From Fistulifera solaris (taxonomy: Eukaryota > Bacillariophyta > Bacillariophyceae > Naviculales > Stauroneidaceae), in NCBI GenBank assembly GCA_030295235.1, contig AP026129.1, positions 1 through 64,000 of the forward strand: a stretch of 64,000 bases of DNA. Reading direction: 5' to 3'. Under the pieces are notes generated by a model. That model was not told the DNA's origin. It searched no databases and saw nothing but the letters and a program-made list of their open reading frames with translations. The position numbers were made by a program, and so were the translations under genes. Shown piece by piece: positions 1-10,848 of this stretch; position 1 is the first letter of the stretch; every line of letters starts with the position of its first letter.

Positions 1-682
1 CTCCTAACTCCTAACCCTCCTAACTCCTAACTCCTAACCTCTAACCCTAACCCTAACCTAACCCTAACTCCTAACTCCTAACCCTAACCCTAACCCTAAC
101 CCTAACCCTAACCCTAACTCCTAACCTAACCCTAACCCTAACCCTAACTCCTAACCCTAACCCTAACCCCAACCCTAACCCTAACCCCAACCCTAACCCT
201 AACCCCAACCCTAACCCTAACCCTCAACCCTAACCCCAACCCTAACCCCAACCCTAACCCTAACCCTAACCCTAACCCTAACCCTAACCCCAACCCCAAC
301 CCCTAACCCTAACCCTAACCCTAACCCCAACCCTAACCCCAACCCTAACCCTAACCCTAACCCTAACCCTAACCCCAACCCTAACCCCAACCCTAACCCT
401 AACCCTAACCCCAACCCTAACCCTAACCCTAACCCTAACCCTAACCCTCAACCCCAACCCTAACCCTAACCCTAACCCCAACCCTAACCCCAACCCTAAC
501 CCTAACCCTAACCCCAACCCTAACCCTAACCCTAACCCTAACCCTAACCCCAACCCTAACCCTAACCCTAACCCTAACCCTAACCCTAACCCTAACCCTA
601 ACCCTAACCCTAACCCTAACCCTAACCCTAACCCTAACCCTAACCCTAACCCTAACCCTAACCCTAACCCTAACCCTAACCC
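1..682. repeat. Telomere, (CCCTAA)n
   Basis: The C-rich telomere strand reads 5' to 3' from base 1, as expected for a left chromosome end. The inner part (about 545-682) is nearly pure CCCTAA. The outer part mixes in CTCCTAA, CCTAA and CCCCAA variants. The array stops abruptly at 682 in unique sequence. The long Val-Arg and Leu-Gly open frames across it are artefacts of the repeat. Confidence 0.97.
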
Positions 683-1331
683 GACGAGACTTTACTCCAC
701 TCGTCTTTTCTGTGGATGGTTTGATGGTGAGCAAGCTACTGCCGTCTCATGACGCCTGGCTCGCCGCCTGTCCAAAAAGTGGGGGCTTATCGTATTCTAC
801 CGTGTGGATTTGTACGATCGCTGCCTGAGTATCTCACTGGTCCGGGTCTGTCAGCATGTTGCCGCGCTGCTGCCGAGGGATGGAGCCCCTCCAAGGCGAT
901 AGACCCACCTGGGATGGCTCAGGTCTTTTGCTCTATTAGAGCTGCTGCTCTCCCATCTGGAGTCCATTCTTCTCTTGTGCAACCTGCCACTTGTATTCCT
1001 GGTCGCATCATTCTCATTGCATCCTCCCCATCACCCTACATGTCTCATCAGGCTGGTTTTCGTAGTTCTAGCTTAATTTCTTCCGATAGCTGCGTTTTTT
1101 CCACCCTAACCCTAACCCTAATCCTAACCTTAACCCTAACGCTTCTTTGATTCCTACTTCCATGTACATTACCACTACTCAAATTCCAAATTCCTACTTC
1201 TTAGTTACCGTTTCTCCAATTCCTACTTCCTACTTCTACGTTTCCTTGTTCCAAGTTCCATGTTCCATATCCCAATTCCCAAATTCCTAACCATAACCCT
1301 AACTGGTCCTCACAGAACATAGGCCAGACCA
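683..1331. other. Subtelomeric spacer, no recognised gene
   Basis: This stretch lies between the telomere and the retrotransposon. An open frame on + (749-1150) has no family resemblance I recognise and runs into telomere repeats at its end, so I do not call it a gene. Around 1150-1290 the sequence is a tract of TTCCTACTTC- and CCAAATTCC-like words. A short degenerate CTAACCATAACCCTAAC piece sits near 1287-1303. Confidence 0.6.
1103..1140. repeat. Interstitial telomeric repeat
   Basis: About six CCCTAA-type units, with TCCTAA and CCTTAA variants, lie 420 bp inside the telomere boundary in the same orientation as the terminal array. Such islands are usual where subtelomeric sequence has been rearranged or healed. 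Confidence 0.85.
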
Positions 1332-1842
1332 TGTTGAAATTTCTACCAAGGGTCTGTAACTGCTCTCGGCTATCGGGACTCCACACACCCCAGACGAAAG
1401 ACTATTGAAACAACGAACTTTTGCCCAAACACTCGTTTACAGAATTATGACGATTTCCTACGATTACTTTCGCCTTCTTTTTCACTGGTCTCCGATCTGA
1501 TCTTGATCTGATCATGATCCGATCTTGCCAAGTCCATTTCTCCAATAACAACTTTAGGATAAAATAGCCCTTTCTGCCAATCCACCAGATTCTCCATTAT
1601 TGCATGTTCCTTAGCAACTAGCAACAGTCATCGGCCCATAATTGCATACTGGATTCTTCCGTGATCCCAAATCCCCAAACATATAGTTCGAAACACTTCC
1701 GGTGACTCCTTTCACGAGTAGAATGCTTTCCCAATAAACTAGGCGGTCATTTCGAACCATTCCGACATCCGATGACGTGTCAACTCATGACTGAATAAAT
1801 CTTTCAGTCCGACACTCAACCTCGACCTCGCCTTCTTTGACA
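1332..1842 (-). repeat. 3' LTR of the copia element
   Basis: On the plus strand this begins TGTTGAAATTTCTACC and ends TTTGACA. It matches 6210-6718 almost throughout. It is the downstream LTR because the coding strand is minus. Confidence 0.95.
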
Positions 1843-1853
1843 TCCTCCCTGTC
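1843..1853 (-). promoter_or_regulatory. Polypurine tract of the copia element
   Basis: On the minus strand the bases just before the 3' LTR read GACAGGGAGGA. A purine-rich run at exactly this place normally primes plus-strand DNA synthesis. Confidence 0.7.
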
Positions 1854-1869
1854 GGCTGCTAAGATTAAC

Positions 1870-3856
1870 TGCGTCATGAGTCCTTCTCAACAACAGGCAC
1901 CAAAAGATCATGGATTTTCTCTGTCACATTCTTGGTTTCCAGATCTGCAATATTCCTTTCCGATCGAATAAACTTCACAACCAGCCTGGCTTCTTCCTTC
2001 TCCGTTGCAGCCATCATCTCCCCTTATAAAATGCATTCGAATATCAATGTGTTTCGGCCCTATTCCCCACAACTTGTTTTTCCATCAAGAAGATTGCGCC
2101 CGTGTTATCTTCAAACAAGGTAGCCGGTCGAATCTTCACCTTCGGAAACAATTCTTCAATAACATCTGCAAAACTTGATGTCCGTCGCGACACGTAGATG
2201 CCGTGATAATATTCGCCCTCCGTACTTGACAGTGTCACCGCCGGTTGCAACTTGCTTGAAAAGCCACACAAACAACCTCCAATGGTAACAAAGTAGCCAG
2301 TAACACTTTTCCGCGACTCCTTGTTCGTAGCAAAGTTTGAATCCACCCATGCGTAAACCTTCAAATTAACAGGCTCGCGCAACTTCAAATGAACGTCCGT
2401 ACTCTCGAGATAGCCAACCAATCTCTTCATCGCTCTCCAATGTTCTTCGCCTGGCGAATCCATAAACATTGCAAGCTCCCTGACTGCATTTCCACATTCC
2501 GGAGCTACTTTCCGCACCAGCCACATGAGACGTCCGAGAAACTTCCGATACTGATCCTTATTAACTGGATCGCCTACGTTCTTCACAAGCGATTCCCCTG
2601 GATAGCCCGGTGTCTTCTCAGCTTTCAACGGTCCAATCAGCTCCTTCCAATCCTTTACTATCTCGTCTTTGTACTCATCCATTCGCACTTCGTAGAACTC
2701 TCCTGCTTCATCCGATTTTCTCTCGCACCAAACTCCCAAGTGTTTCTGAATCGGGCCCATTTCGGTAATGTTGAAGCGCTTCTTGATCTCTCTCTTGAAC
2801 CAATTGATTTCTTCTTGGGGACCGGCAAGGATACAATCATCGACATACACCACAATGATTAATACTGTCTCGCCGTTCACCACTTTAAACCAGACACACG
2901 GATCCGCAGCACTCTGAATAAGCCCCAGCTTCCTCAATTGGGCACAGTAGAGCATGAAGTACTCTCGTGGACTCTGGACCAAACCGTACATCGCCCTCTC
3001 CAATAGGATGATGTAGTCAATTAACTCTTCATGCGTGATGTACCCAAACTCATATAGCCCAAAGGGCCATTCAAGATACACCTCCTCTCTCAACTTCGCT
3101 TCTAGAAACGCAGCCTCAACGTCAATAACTTCAGTGACCCACATCTTCTTCCACATGTAAAGTACCACTGCCAAAACCATTCGAACCGACATGTCCGATG
3201 CAACAGGTGAATGCGAAAGAGTGAAGTCCACACCAGGGATTTGAACAAACCCCCGCGCACAAGTCCGAGCTTTGAAACGAATTCCCGTTGCCTCTTTTCT
3301 TCTTTTTGAAAATCCACTTCGGCGTAACAGGCTTCCGTCCTCTCTCCTTCATCTGCTTTCTAGGAACCATCTTCCAAGCATCTCTTTTAATGAAATTTTC
3401 AATCTCCTTCTTCATTGCCTCTTTCCACTTGTCTGCATCCGGACCAACCAAGGCTTCCTTGTAAGTTTTCGGCGCACCAGGATCCGACGCCAACTCCGTA
3501 TTCAAAACGTAGTGAAAATAACCTTCCGACACATCGATTGTATTGATCTCTCCTTTGGCGTTCATTGTTGGGTTATATGAAGTGTCCAGCCTTGCCATTT
3601 CTCTATTCAGTCTTTTCATCGTCGATTGCGTCTCTTTCCGTTGATTCGGTGCTGGAGTATTGTCCGCCGTAGCCTCGGGTACCAGAGCTTCCGTAGGACC
3701 TTCCACAGCCACTTCGACAACTTCCTCTGCCGCTTTCTCTTCCACAACTTTCCTCCCTGCTCCAGCATCGACATCTTCGAGCATCACCGGTTTGATTGCG
3801 ACTTCCTCCCCAATTTGGTCATCCTTTAAGTCGACTTCCATTCCAGCTGCAAACAT
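1870..3856 (-). pseudogene. copia reverse transcriptase / RNase H region, frame-broken
   Basis: The linker and start of RT (DAWKMVPRKQ ... KPVTPKWIFKKK) lie in one frame. A one-base excess in an A run near 3297 shifts the rest into a second frame, which reads FVQIPGVDFTLSHSPVASD. That frame carries the RT catalytic box YVDD (in IIVVYVDDCILAGP) and the RNase H signature TLSSTEGEY with the downstream FEDNTGAI acid. A further shift at about 2044 moves the RNase H tail (KHIDIRMHFIRG) to a third frame that ends near 1870. All domains are otherwise well conserved. Confidence 0.9.
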
Positions 3857-3973
3857 CCTTAACTCTGATGCAACTGAAGCACTCGATCCATGCCAGTCTG
3901 CCCAAGTGACGTCACGTGAGAGAATGACAATATTTTCATCCGGCTTGTAAACACGATACGTATCGCCCGCATG

Positions 3974-5251
3974 CTAATCCGCGTACCCAACCATCACGCA
4001 TTTCACTGACTTCTTCTCCAACTTGGGCTGTTTGTTTCGTAAAGTCACATATCCGATCCGCCCCCACTGAACCAAGTGTTTCAGTATCTTAGGATGCTCG
4101 CCGTACCACGCATAATCAGGGCTCGATTCCACATTCCGATTCGGGACAGCGTTATCCAACTTCGTTGCCGTGTGAACAGCCTCGGGCCATAACTTTCCTT
4201 GATGCTCATCCGACAACTTCGCCGCCAACATCATCGCAAGGGCCTTATCGCGAATTGTCGTGAACTTCCTCTCAACAACACCGTTCATCTGCGGAGTATG
4301 CGGGGCAGTAAACTCCATAGTTATGCCCCTCGCCTCACAGATCTCCTTGAATGTTCCGTTCTCGCCTGCATTATCACACCGAATGTACTTTACGATTACG
4401 TTCGGATCTCCTTTCAAGCGATCAAGAAATAGCGTCATGACTTTGCCAATCATCGACTTCTTTGTAACGAAGTAACTCCAAGCTTTGCGCGTGTAATCAT
4501 CCACCAATAAGATCCAGTAGCAACTCTGTCCCAACGATTTCTTGTAGGGCCCACTCGTGTCCACGTAGAATCGTTCTCCTTTCGCCGTTGCTTTGATAGC
4601 CGTCGACTTGCACACCGCCTTTGCTTTCGCCTTCGCATACGCGCACGCCTCGCATGTCTCCTTGGTTCCAGTTAACTCGATTCCCAACTGTTTCATGAGA
4701 CTCTTCAAAGGAATGTCGCTTGCGTGTCCGTACATATCGTGCGCAGCATTTATGTCCATCTTCACTTTGGTCTCCACCGCATGGACATCTGACTTAACAA
4801 CGCTAGCCTTCAAGTAGTATAACCCATAGTGTGACTGAGGTACCGTCAACACACTCTTTCCGGAGGGGTCAGTGATCTTCATCGCACAACTGGTTATCTC
4901 AATCTTGCACCCTTGCTTCACTAAAGCCCCAGTACTGATAATATTCTTCGCGAACGTCGGCGCCACCTTGACTTCACTCAACTTCATAGTACCACCCACA
5001 GTAGCGAGCATGAGTGTACCCTTCTTGTGTACTTGGACTTCCTTTCCGTCACCGACGACCAAATACTCCTTCGTCGAAATAACATCGCGCAAAATCGTTT
5101 CATCCACAACAACATGGCACGTCGCTCCACTGTCGAGAAGGAACCTTTCCTTGTCTTTGACTCTCGACACTTCGACCGCGCCAACTTGATGAACGACGCC
5201 ACAGAACTCTTCGCCGCCTTTGCCGACCTCATAGCACATGCCGACGAACAT
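3974..5251 (-). pseudogene. copia protease and integrase region
   Basis: An uninterrupted frame of 425 codons. The protease active-site motif DSGATCH lies near residue 41. A GAG-pre-integrase HHCC-type finger (HDMYGH ... CEACAYAKAK) precedes the integrase core. The core has the D,D,E triad in FYVDTSGP, RCDNAGENG and MNGVVERK. It continues upstream in frame through the zinc knuckles, so it was part of a Gag-Pol polyprotein. The stop near 3974 separates it from the RT half, and the expected joining frame is lost between about 3856 and 3974. It is marked pseudogene because the polyprotein as a whole is broken. Confidence 0.9.
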
Positions 5252-5264
5252 GTTCAGGTCCTTG

Positions 5265-6138
5265 TTCTCCGACTTCGGATCCTTGCCGTTCGACTTGTCC
5301 GGACACTCGCGAGAGAAATGGCCTTCCTTGCCACAGTTGAAGCAGACTTTCTTCTTGTCGCTCTTGCACTCCGCTGCCTTGTGTTCTTGTTTGCCGCAGT
5401 TGCGGCACTTTCCTTGAACTTCTTCTTAAAACCACCCTTGCCCTTTTCGACGTTTAATGCTAAATTTTTATTTTCTTTTTTGTCTTTTTTCTTTTTCTTC
5501 GCTTTTCTTCATCGTTCTTGGGCTTGAAACAGCGCTTCCACTTGTTCCGGATCTCCTTCTCGAGGTCTTCAATCGAGGTCTCGTTGATCTTTCCGCTCAA
5601 CTTCGTGATCACATCCGAATACTCGTCAGGAAGGTTGGCCAAGTAGTGGGCCTTCAAAACTTAAACTTGGCTTCACATACCGCGATCCGATTGTCTTCAA
5701 ACGATTCTGCAACCGATCGCACTCCAGGAAGAACTTGTCAGGGTCATCTTCCTTCGACGCCAACTTGCACCGTCCGAACTCCCGCCAACACTTCCCGCCA
5801 AATCTTCCTCGCTGTTCCGGGCTGCATTTAGCATCCAAAAGCTTGAATGCGCTCTCTCGCATCGCCATCCGCTCTCTTGACAAGACCCAAAGGAACGCCT
5901 TCGCACGCTAATCACCAACAAATCGATGATCTCGAGATTGCTTCGATACAACTCCTTGTCCTTCGCCGCCGCCGTCGCTCCCATCGCGAACTTCCTTCGT
6001 GGGGATCTCGGCCTTCAGGTCATCGAACACACTCGTCCAACCTCTCTTCGTGATCAACGACATCGCCTTGAACTTCCAGTCATCGTACGACTTCTCAGCG
6101 ACCTTGTCGTCCAACGGGTAGAAGGTCAAAGCCCTCAT
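5265..6138 (-). pseudogene. copia Gag and zinc-knuckle region, frame-broken
   Basis: The frame opens with ATG at 6138 (MRALTFYPLDDKVAEKSYDD) and continues through pieces in different frames to about 5460. The recognisable parts are the N-terminal Gag-like stretch, a middle segment (SPEQRGRFGGKCWREFG) and LANLPDEYSDVITKLSG, typical of copia Gag. Two CX2CX4HX4C zinc knuckles follow at 5366-5407 (CRNCGKQEHKAAEC) and 5303-5344 (CFNCGKEGHFSREC). The knuckles share a frame with the protease/integrase frame but are out of frame with the preceding lysine-rich segment. An A-rich tract at 5460-5520 and a short G run near 5412 are likely break points. Confidence 0.85.
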
Positions 6139-6197
6139 CTTCTCTCCCCTCGTCGGTCATCTTGTCTTGTCTCAGAACTTTTTTTCTCTCAACGCCA

Positions 6198-6209
6198 CGC
6201 TTATAAGCG
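6198..6209. promoter_or_regulatory. Primer-binding region with perfect palindrome beside 5' LTR
   Basis: CGCTTATAAGCG is a perfect 12-bp palindrome directly abutting the inner edge of the 5' LTR, where the tRNA primer-binding site should be. I cannot match it confidently to a specific tRNA. Confidence 0.5.
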
Positions 6210-6718
6210 TGTTGAAATTTCTACCGCGGTCTGTAACTGCTCTCGGCTATCGGGACTCCACACACCCCAGACGAAAGACTATTGAAACAACGAACTTTTG
6301 CTCCAAACACTCGCTTACAGAATTATGACGATTTCCTACGATTACTTTCGCTTTCCTCTTTTCACTGGTCTCCGATCTGATCTTGATCTGATCATGATCC
6401 GATCTTGCCAAGTCCATTTCTCCAATAACAACTTTAGGATAAAATAGCCCTTTCTGCCAATCCACCAGATTCTCCATTATTGCATGTTCCTTAGCAACTA
6501 GCAACAGTCATCGTCCATAATTGCATACTGGATTCTTCCGTGATCCCAAATCCCCAAACATATAGTTCGAAACACTTCCGAGACTCCTTTCACGAGTAGA
6601 ATGCTTTCCCAATAAACTAGGCGGTCATTTCGAACCATTCCGACATCCGATGACGTGTCAACTCATGACTGAATAAATCTTTCAGTCCGACACTCAACCT
6701 CGACCTCGCTCTTTGACA
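6210..6718 (-). repeat. 5' LTR of the copia element
   Basis: This is the partner of 1332-1842, with the same TG...CA ends. It should hold the element's promoter. It contains a GATCTGATCTTGATCTGATC run near 6374-6393, also present in the other LTR. It is followed on the plus side by AGACCA, the presumed target duplication. Confidence 0.95.
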
Positions 6719-6832
6719 AGACCAAAAGACACAAAACACGCAGCAAGCAAGAAGCACGCAATCGCATACACAAACAACGAAAGCGAGCTGCCGACAGCAA
6801 ATGGTGCAATAAATAAGTCAAGATTGACTTTT

Positions 6833-6858
6833 ACATTCATTCATTCATTCATTCATTG
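6833..6858. repeat. (ATTC)n microsatellite
   Basis: About six ATTC units lie immediately upstream of the kinase start codon at 6876, in its presumed 5' leader or promoter. Confidence 0.85.
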
Positions 6859-6875
6859 CAATCGGTTTTCTTAAC

Positions 6876-8172
6876 ATGGGCGCGCATCAAAGCAGAGATT
6901 CTTCCCCTCCTCCTCCGCCTGCCACGGCAGATGATAAGACATGCTCGCCTTGTTTTTTCTTGGACGGAATTGCAGAAAGAATACGCTCTAACTCAAAGTC
7001 GGATCCAATTGGCTCTCCTCTTCCTGAGACACCAGTCATTCAGAGAAGGCGACAGCAGCATCAAATAGAGGAAGCTGTGAACGATGTTCGCAATCTATTT
7101 TCGGCAAAATATGGGAAAGAATCAGAGGTGAAAGCCGACGAAGATGACAGCGTCGGCATTCACGAAGGTCCGAATTGCGAAATGGAACTGCACGGAAAGT
7201 ACGAACTTCTAGAGGCCATGGGTGTTGGATCTACATCAACGGTTCATAGATGTGTGCATCGAAGGACAGGAAAAGAGTACGCCTGCAAAATCATCGACTG
7301 TGTTCTTATTGAGGAGCGCTTTCAGGGAATGATGAGTCAATTTCAAACTGAAATTGAATTCTACGAAAGCTCAAACACCCTGGAATCATAGAGCTCTATG
7401 ATGTGTATTTGGCTGACTCGAAAATATTCATAGTCATGGAAATCATGAATGGTGGTGAGCTTTTCGAATACGTCGTTCAAAAGGGGACGCTCACAGAGGA
7501 TGAAGCGGCAAAGATTGTTCGGAAAGTCACCAGTGCGCTAGTTTACATGCACGACAACAATATTGTTCATCGCGATTTAAAACCAGAAAATCTACTTCTC
7601 AAGAGAAAGCCCCAAGGACCGGTGACGACATTGAAGTCAAAATTATTGACTTCGGTTTATCAAAGGCCATGGAAGAACCAGTGGCACAAACGTTCCTGGG
7701 CACACGAGGATATTTGGCTCCAGAGATGCTGCAGCGGCGAAATTATACAAAAGCTGTCGATACGTGGGCGCTGGGCATCATTGTCTTTGTTTTGGTTTGT
7801 GGATGTTTGCCTTTCGATGATGACTCGGCTACAGTCCCAAGTGATGACTTGGTAAGAACTAGGTTTGTCTTACGTTTTCCTAGATGGGCTAAAAATTTGA
7901 GTAAATCGGCCAAGGATCTTCTATCGCACCTTCTGGATGTGAACCCAGCGACGCGATACACAGCTGAGCAAGCGCTGAATCATCCGTGGGTCAAAGGAGA
8001 GACGGCAGTTAAGGGCAATCTCCTCGCGTCTCCAGGAAAAATTAAGAAAAGTCCTGCTTACACAGGTAGTGCTAAACCTGGAAAATACATACAAGCGGGA
8101 CGAAGAGTTGTACATCCAGGTGAGAGTCCCCTTTCTCCTGATGTTCAAAGAGTTCGCAAGAATAGTCTTTAG
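6876..8172 (+). CDS. CaMK-like serine/threonine kinase, N-myristoylation signal, two frame breaks
   Basis: Protein of about 432 residues once two one-base breaks (near 7357 and 7620, both looking like a missing base) are allowed for. The start MGAHQS matches the N-myristoylation consensus (Gly2, Ser6), suggesting membrane attachment. A Pro/Ser-rich linker precedes the kinase domain, which begins near residue 108. It has a glycine loop (GVGSTSTV), the ATP lysine (EYACKII), HRDLKPEN, DFGLSK, GTRGYLAPEM and the CAMK-type tail SAKDLLSHLL ... HPWV. All catalytic residues are present. There is no EF-hand after the kinase, so it is not a classical CDPK; a calcium/calmodulin-type or PKD/DCLK-like kinase is closer. 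The two breaks are either consensus errors or early decay of a subtelomeric gene; I cannot tell which. Confidence 0.8.
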
Positions 8173-8350
8173 GGCGGTTTTTTTATTGGGGAATAGCATT
8201 TCCATGACTATTTGTACTTTCGTTGGTGTGTTTTTTTGTCTGTGTGCCGTAGTTCCCTTGTTTTTAGGCTTGCGTTCTTGTCTATTTCAGCACCTTGACA
8301 AATTCGAAGAGTATAATTTTCCAGTCGCGTACACTCTATGGATAGTAGTT
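8173..8350. other. Kinase 3' flank before the large element
   Basis: A T-rich stretch between the kinase stop codon and the left inverted repeat at 8351. An open frame overlapping the kinase end (8069-8464) runs into the repeat and has no recognisable domain. Confidence 0.5.
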
Positions 8351-8517
8351 CCGGAGACTGCGGGAAATATGATAATTATGAAAAATGGAAATAACATGAA
8401 AATTTATTGTTTAATTCAACTGCAAAATTTCGAAAAATGGACAAACTGCTGCTACTTTACATAAAAATAGATCAAAATACGAAAAATGAGATTTTGAGTT
8501 TTTCGTGGCTGAGAACT
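8351..8517 (+). repeat. Left terminal inverted repeat
   Basis: It begins CCGGAGACTGCGGGAAATAT. The outer 52 nt and the inner block at 8477-8517 have counterparts, reverse-complemented, at 15339-15508. The about 75 nt between the two blocks is only weakly similar. Confidence 0.85.
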
Positions 8518-9345
8518 TAGCTCACGCTTACCTGGTAGCGCGGTTTCAGCGTTACTGGAGTCGAATGAGGCCGTCAGTCCGCTGCCGATGCCTGTGACGT
8601 ATATACGGACCGACGACACAAGATTGGAAAACCTTGAGCCGAGTCGAGCAGTCGAGGGTCCAAACTCAAAGGTAAATAAAAATCTCGATGTTCTTATCGT
8701 CGTTGTTCACTATCATCCACATTGTAGCACATTCAGTTTCTGTGTCTTCCTGTGATTGACTGTCGAGTGCGGCGTGTGAAGTGTGAAGTCTGAAGGAATA
8801 AAGGATTATTGTACGATCTGGAGTCTGGAGTCTGGAGTCAGAAGTAGGAAGTTGCGAAGTAACACTGCCAACTGCCACGCACCATTCAAGAAATTTTTAT
8901 GTAGTAACAATGATCAAAAATAGCTTTGATTTTTATAGCCTGCCGCGTCATAAGCCCCTTCAACTAGTGCCACCTGCCGCAAATTGATTTCTGTATGCCG
9001 AATGCCGACTGCCGACTGTGAGAGAAATTGCAGTAACAATTAACAATTCAATTTGGAACGCGGTACTGTCATATGATCGGCTCGCACTCGTGACTTCTTC
9101 TATATCGTGAATAGTAGGTGGTCTTGGCGACATCGTCCTTTTCCACGCTAAGCATTACAGTCTCCATTGAGACTCTCTTAAGTAGTAGGAGAGTTTCATG
9201 GAAGAATTGCCGTTCTCGTCCTCTCTCCATCTCGCACTTTGATCGTCAACCTTCAATTATCACGAGGGCCGGGAACTCCCACAAATAATCACAAATCACT
9301 CTGGGCGCGCATTTCAAACCACAATAACAACAGATCTTATCAGCA
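8518..9345. other. Low-complexity spacer inside the large element
   Basis: No gene seen. It holds tandem TCTGGAG units (about 8818-8838), GCCGACT-type words (about 8995-9020) and ordinary AT-rich sequence. Confidence 0.6.
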
Positions 9346-10750
9346 ATGCCAAAGAAAAACGACAACGACGACGACGTTGATGCTAATCTTCCCAAATGGG
9401 GCGAGGGTACAAAGGGTTGAGACACTCTCATCTTCATGCTGAGCAAGAAGATGATTTCAGTCGAAAGTAAATCTGCTGGTGGTCAAGGACCGGCAGAGGT
9501 GAGAGCCATGAGCCCTCTCTTCAAATACAAATTGGCCAACTTTACCGCCAATCTTGATAAGATTCGGAAGAATTGGAATGGGAAGAAAAAAGAGTGGCTC
9601 AAAATCTTGGACACCAAACGGTCGACCCAGAAATTCTTGCAAAGGCCGGAGCAGCGGAAATGGGGGAAATGCGGGAAACGAAGGTGGTGGTGACGACGAC
9701 GACGATGATGATAACGGGCGATGCCGGGTTTGGGTGATCTAGACAATGAATTCGGTGGTAAGCGCTTCTTCTGCTTCTAGATTTTTTTCTTCTATCTGAC
9801 AAATTTCCATTTTTTACAGGCATGAACTTGGATCCGGAAGGTGATGCTGAGAAGAAAGCAACACCAAAGAAAGACATCAAGAAGCCAGACTCGGAAGAAA
9901 TCGTGCTGCCGGAACCTTGTGATCGGATGGATGGGTTCAAACCAGGCGCAGAATCTGACAGTTATCGCGACGCCCTTCCTGTAGGCTTTGGCGCACTCCA
10001 GCTCCAGGAAGTGGTTTGAAGAGCTACGCCACTGCTGCGACATTGAAAATTCCCTCACAGCCACAATCGCTATTGATGTGACTGACGATACTATCCATGA
10101 TCCTATCAAATTCTACAACAAATTCTGGGGTCGCTACCAAATTCGGGTACAGAGCACGTGAAAGTTGTCGGACACCACACTGCAGTCCGTCTTCTCAAGA
10201 ACAACAACCCTCGCAGTTTATCATCAAAAAGTGCCGCATCCAATTGCCTTTTGAAGTCGAACTTCAGTGGAATCCTGATATCCCGACGGTCGAAAGCAGC
10301 TGGTCATGCTCAAAATTGGAGTAGACGGTAGTCAAGAGCAATACGTTGTCATGGAGATGAAGGAAGCCCTTGCAAAGGAATTCAAAAGCCACAACGCTTT
10401 CTGTCGCATGGGATACTTGTTATGATGACGGAACCAGTAGTAGCTACTTAATGATGGAACGGCCACTGGTGCTGCGCAAATGTTCCACGCTCGGAAGATG
10501 ATGATGAAGGCGATGAAATGGACATTGACCGAGACCCCAAGAAACGCAAGTCTTACGCTGTCGGTGACCGACCGCACGTAAGAACCCACGCGACTTTGTT
10601 GACCATCTGATGAAAGGAGTTCCGGTTGAGACTGTGAATGAGACAGATGAAAAGGAGAAGGATGACGGAAAGAAGACAAAGACGGTTCCTATTGGCCAGC
10701 CGAAAGATGGCTCTCATTACAAGACTGATACGAATCACGCCACAGCTTAA
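9346..10750 (+). pseudogene. Decayed gene for an acidic, unrecognised protein
   Basis: Coding-like segments follow one another in all three frames, starting with MPKKNDNDDDVDANLPKWGE. One good intron (9758-9819, GTAAGC...TTTACAG) joins GDLDNEFGG to MNLDPEGDAEKK. Other coherent pieces are MSPLFKYKLANFTANLDKIR, RKWFEELRHCCDIENSLTAT ... DPIKFYNKFWGR, and PFEVELQWNPDIP. Near the 3' end comes an acidic/basic stretch EDDDEGDEMDIDRDPKKRK resembling a nuclear localisation signal, then the tail GQPKDGSHYKTDTNHATA. At least six frame changes, plus in-frame stops, mean it is not a working gene even allowing for sequencing indels. I do not recognise the family. It lies inside the inverted-repeat element, convergent with the gene at 10849-11491. 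Confidence 0.6.
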
Positions 10751-10848
10751 ACGCTACGAGGATAAAAGCTGATTGGCTTTGTCTAGTATATATTTCTACA
10801 ACTATTATAGTATATCGTGAATGTATTTGATGCTAGATTGCTTTATCA

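Larger units (their letters stand above)
1332..6718 (-). mobile_element. Ty1/copia LTR retrotransposon, complete but frame-broken
   Basis: A full-length element of 5,387 bp lies on the minus strand. Two LTRs of about 510 bp begin TG and end CA. The same six bases, AGACCA, flank both sides (1326-1331 and 6719-6724), consistent with a target-site duplication. The internal region encodes, in order, a Gag-like protein, two zinc knuckles, a DSGA aspartic protease, an integrase and then reverse transcriptase/RNase H. Integrase before RT defines the copia order. The reading frame is broken at several places in gag, before the protease, in RT and at the end of RNase H, so this copy probably cannot make its own proteins unless some breaks are sequence errors. 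The LTRs differ at only about ten visible sites, indicating a recent insertion. Confidence 0.95.

Noticed and set aside
217-734. Long Leu-Gly and Val-Arg open frames on the minus strand
   Set aside because: They are translations of the telomere repeat and have no coding value.
749-1150. 133-codon open frame on the plus strand
   Set aside because: No recognisable domain, and its end is made of telomere-like repeat. It is probably chance in GC-richer subtelomeric sequence.
8477-8517. A simple AT-rich chance match as explanation for the inner inverted-repeat block
   Set aside because: The block keeps order and spacing relative to the outer 52-nt match on both sides, which chance similarity of AT-rich DNA would not do.
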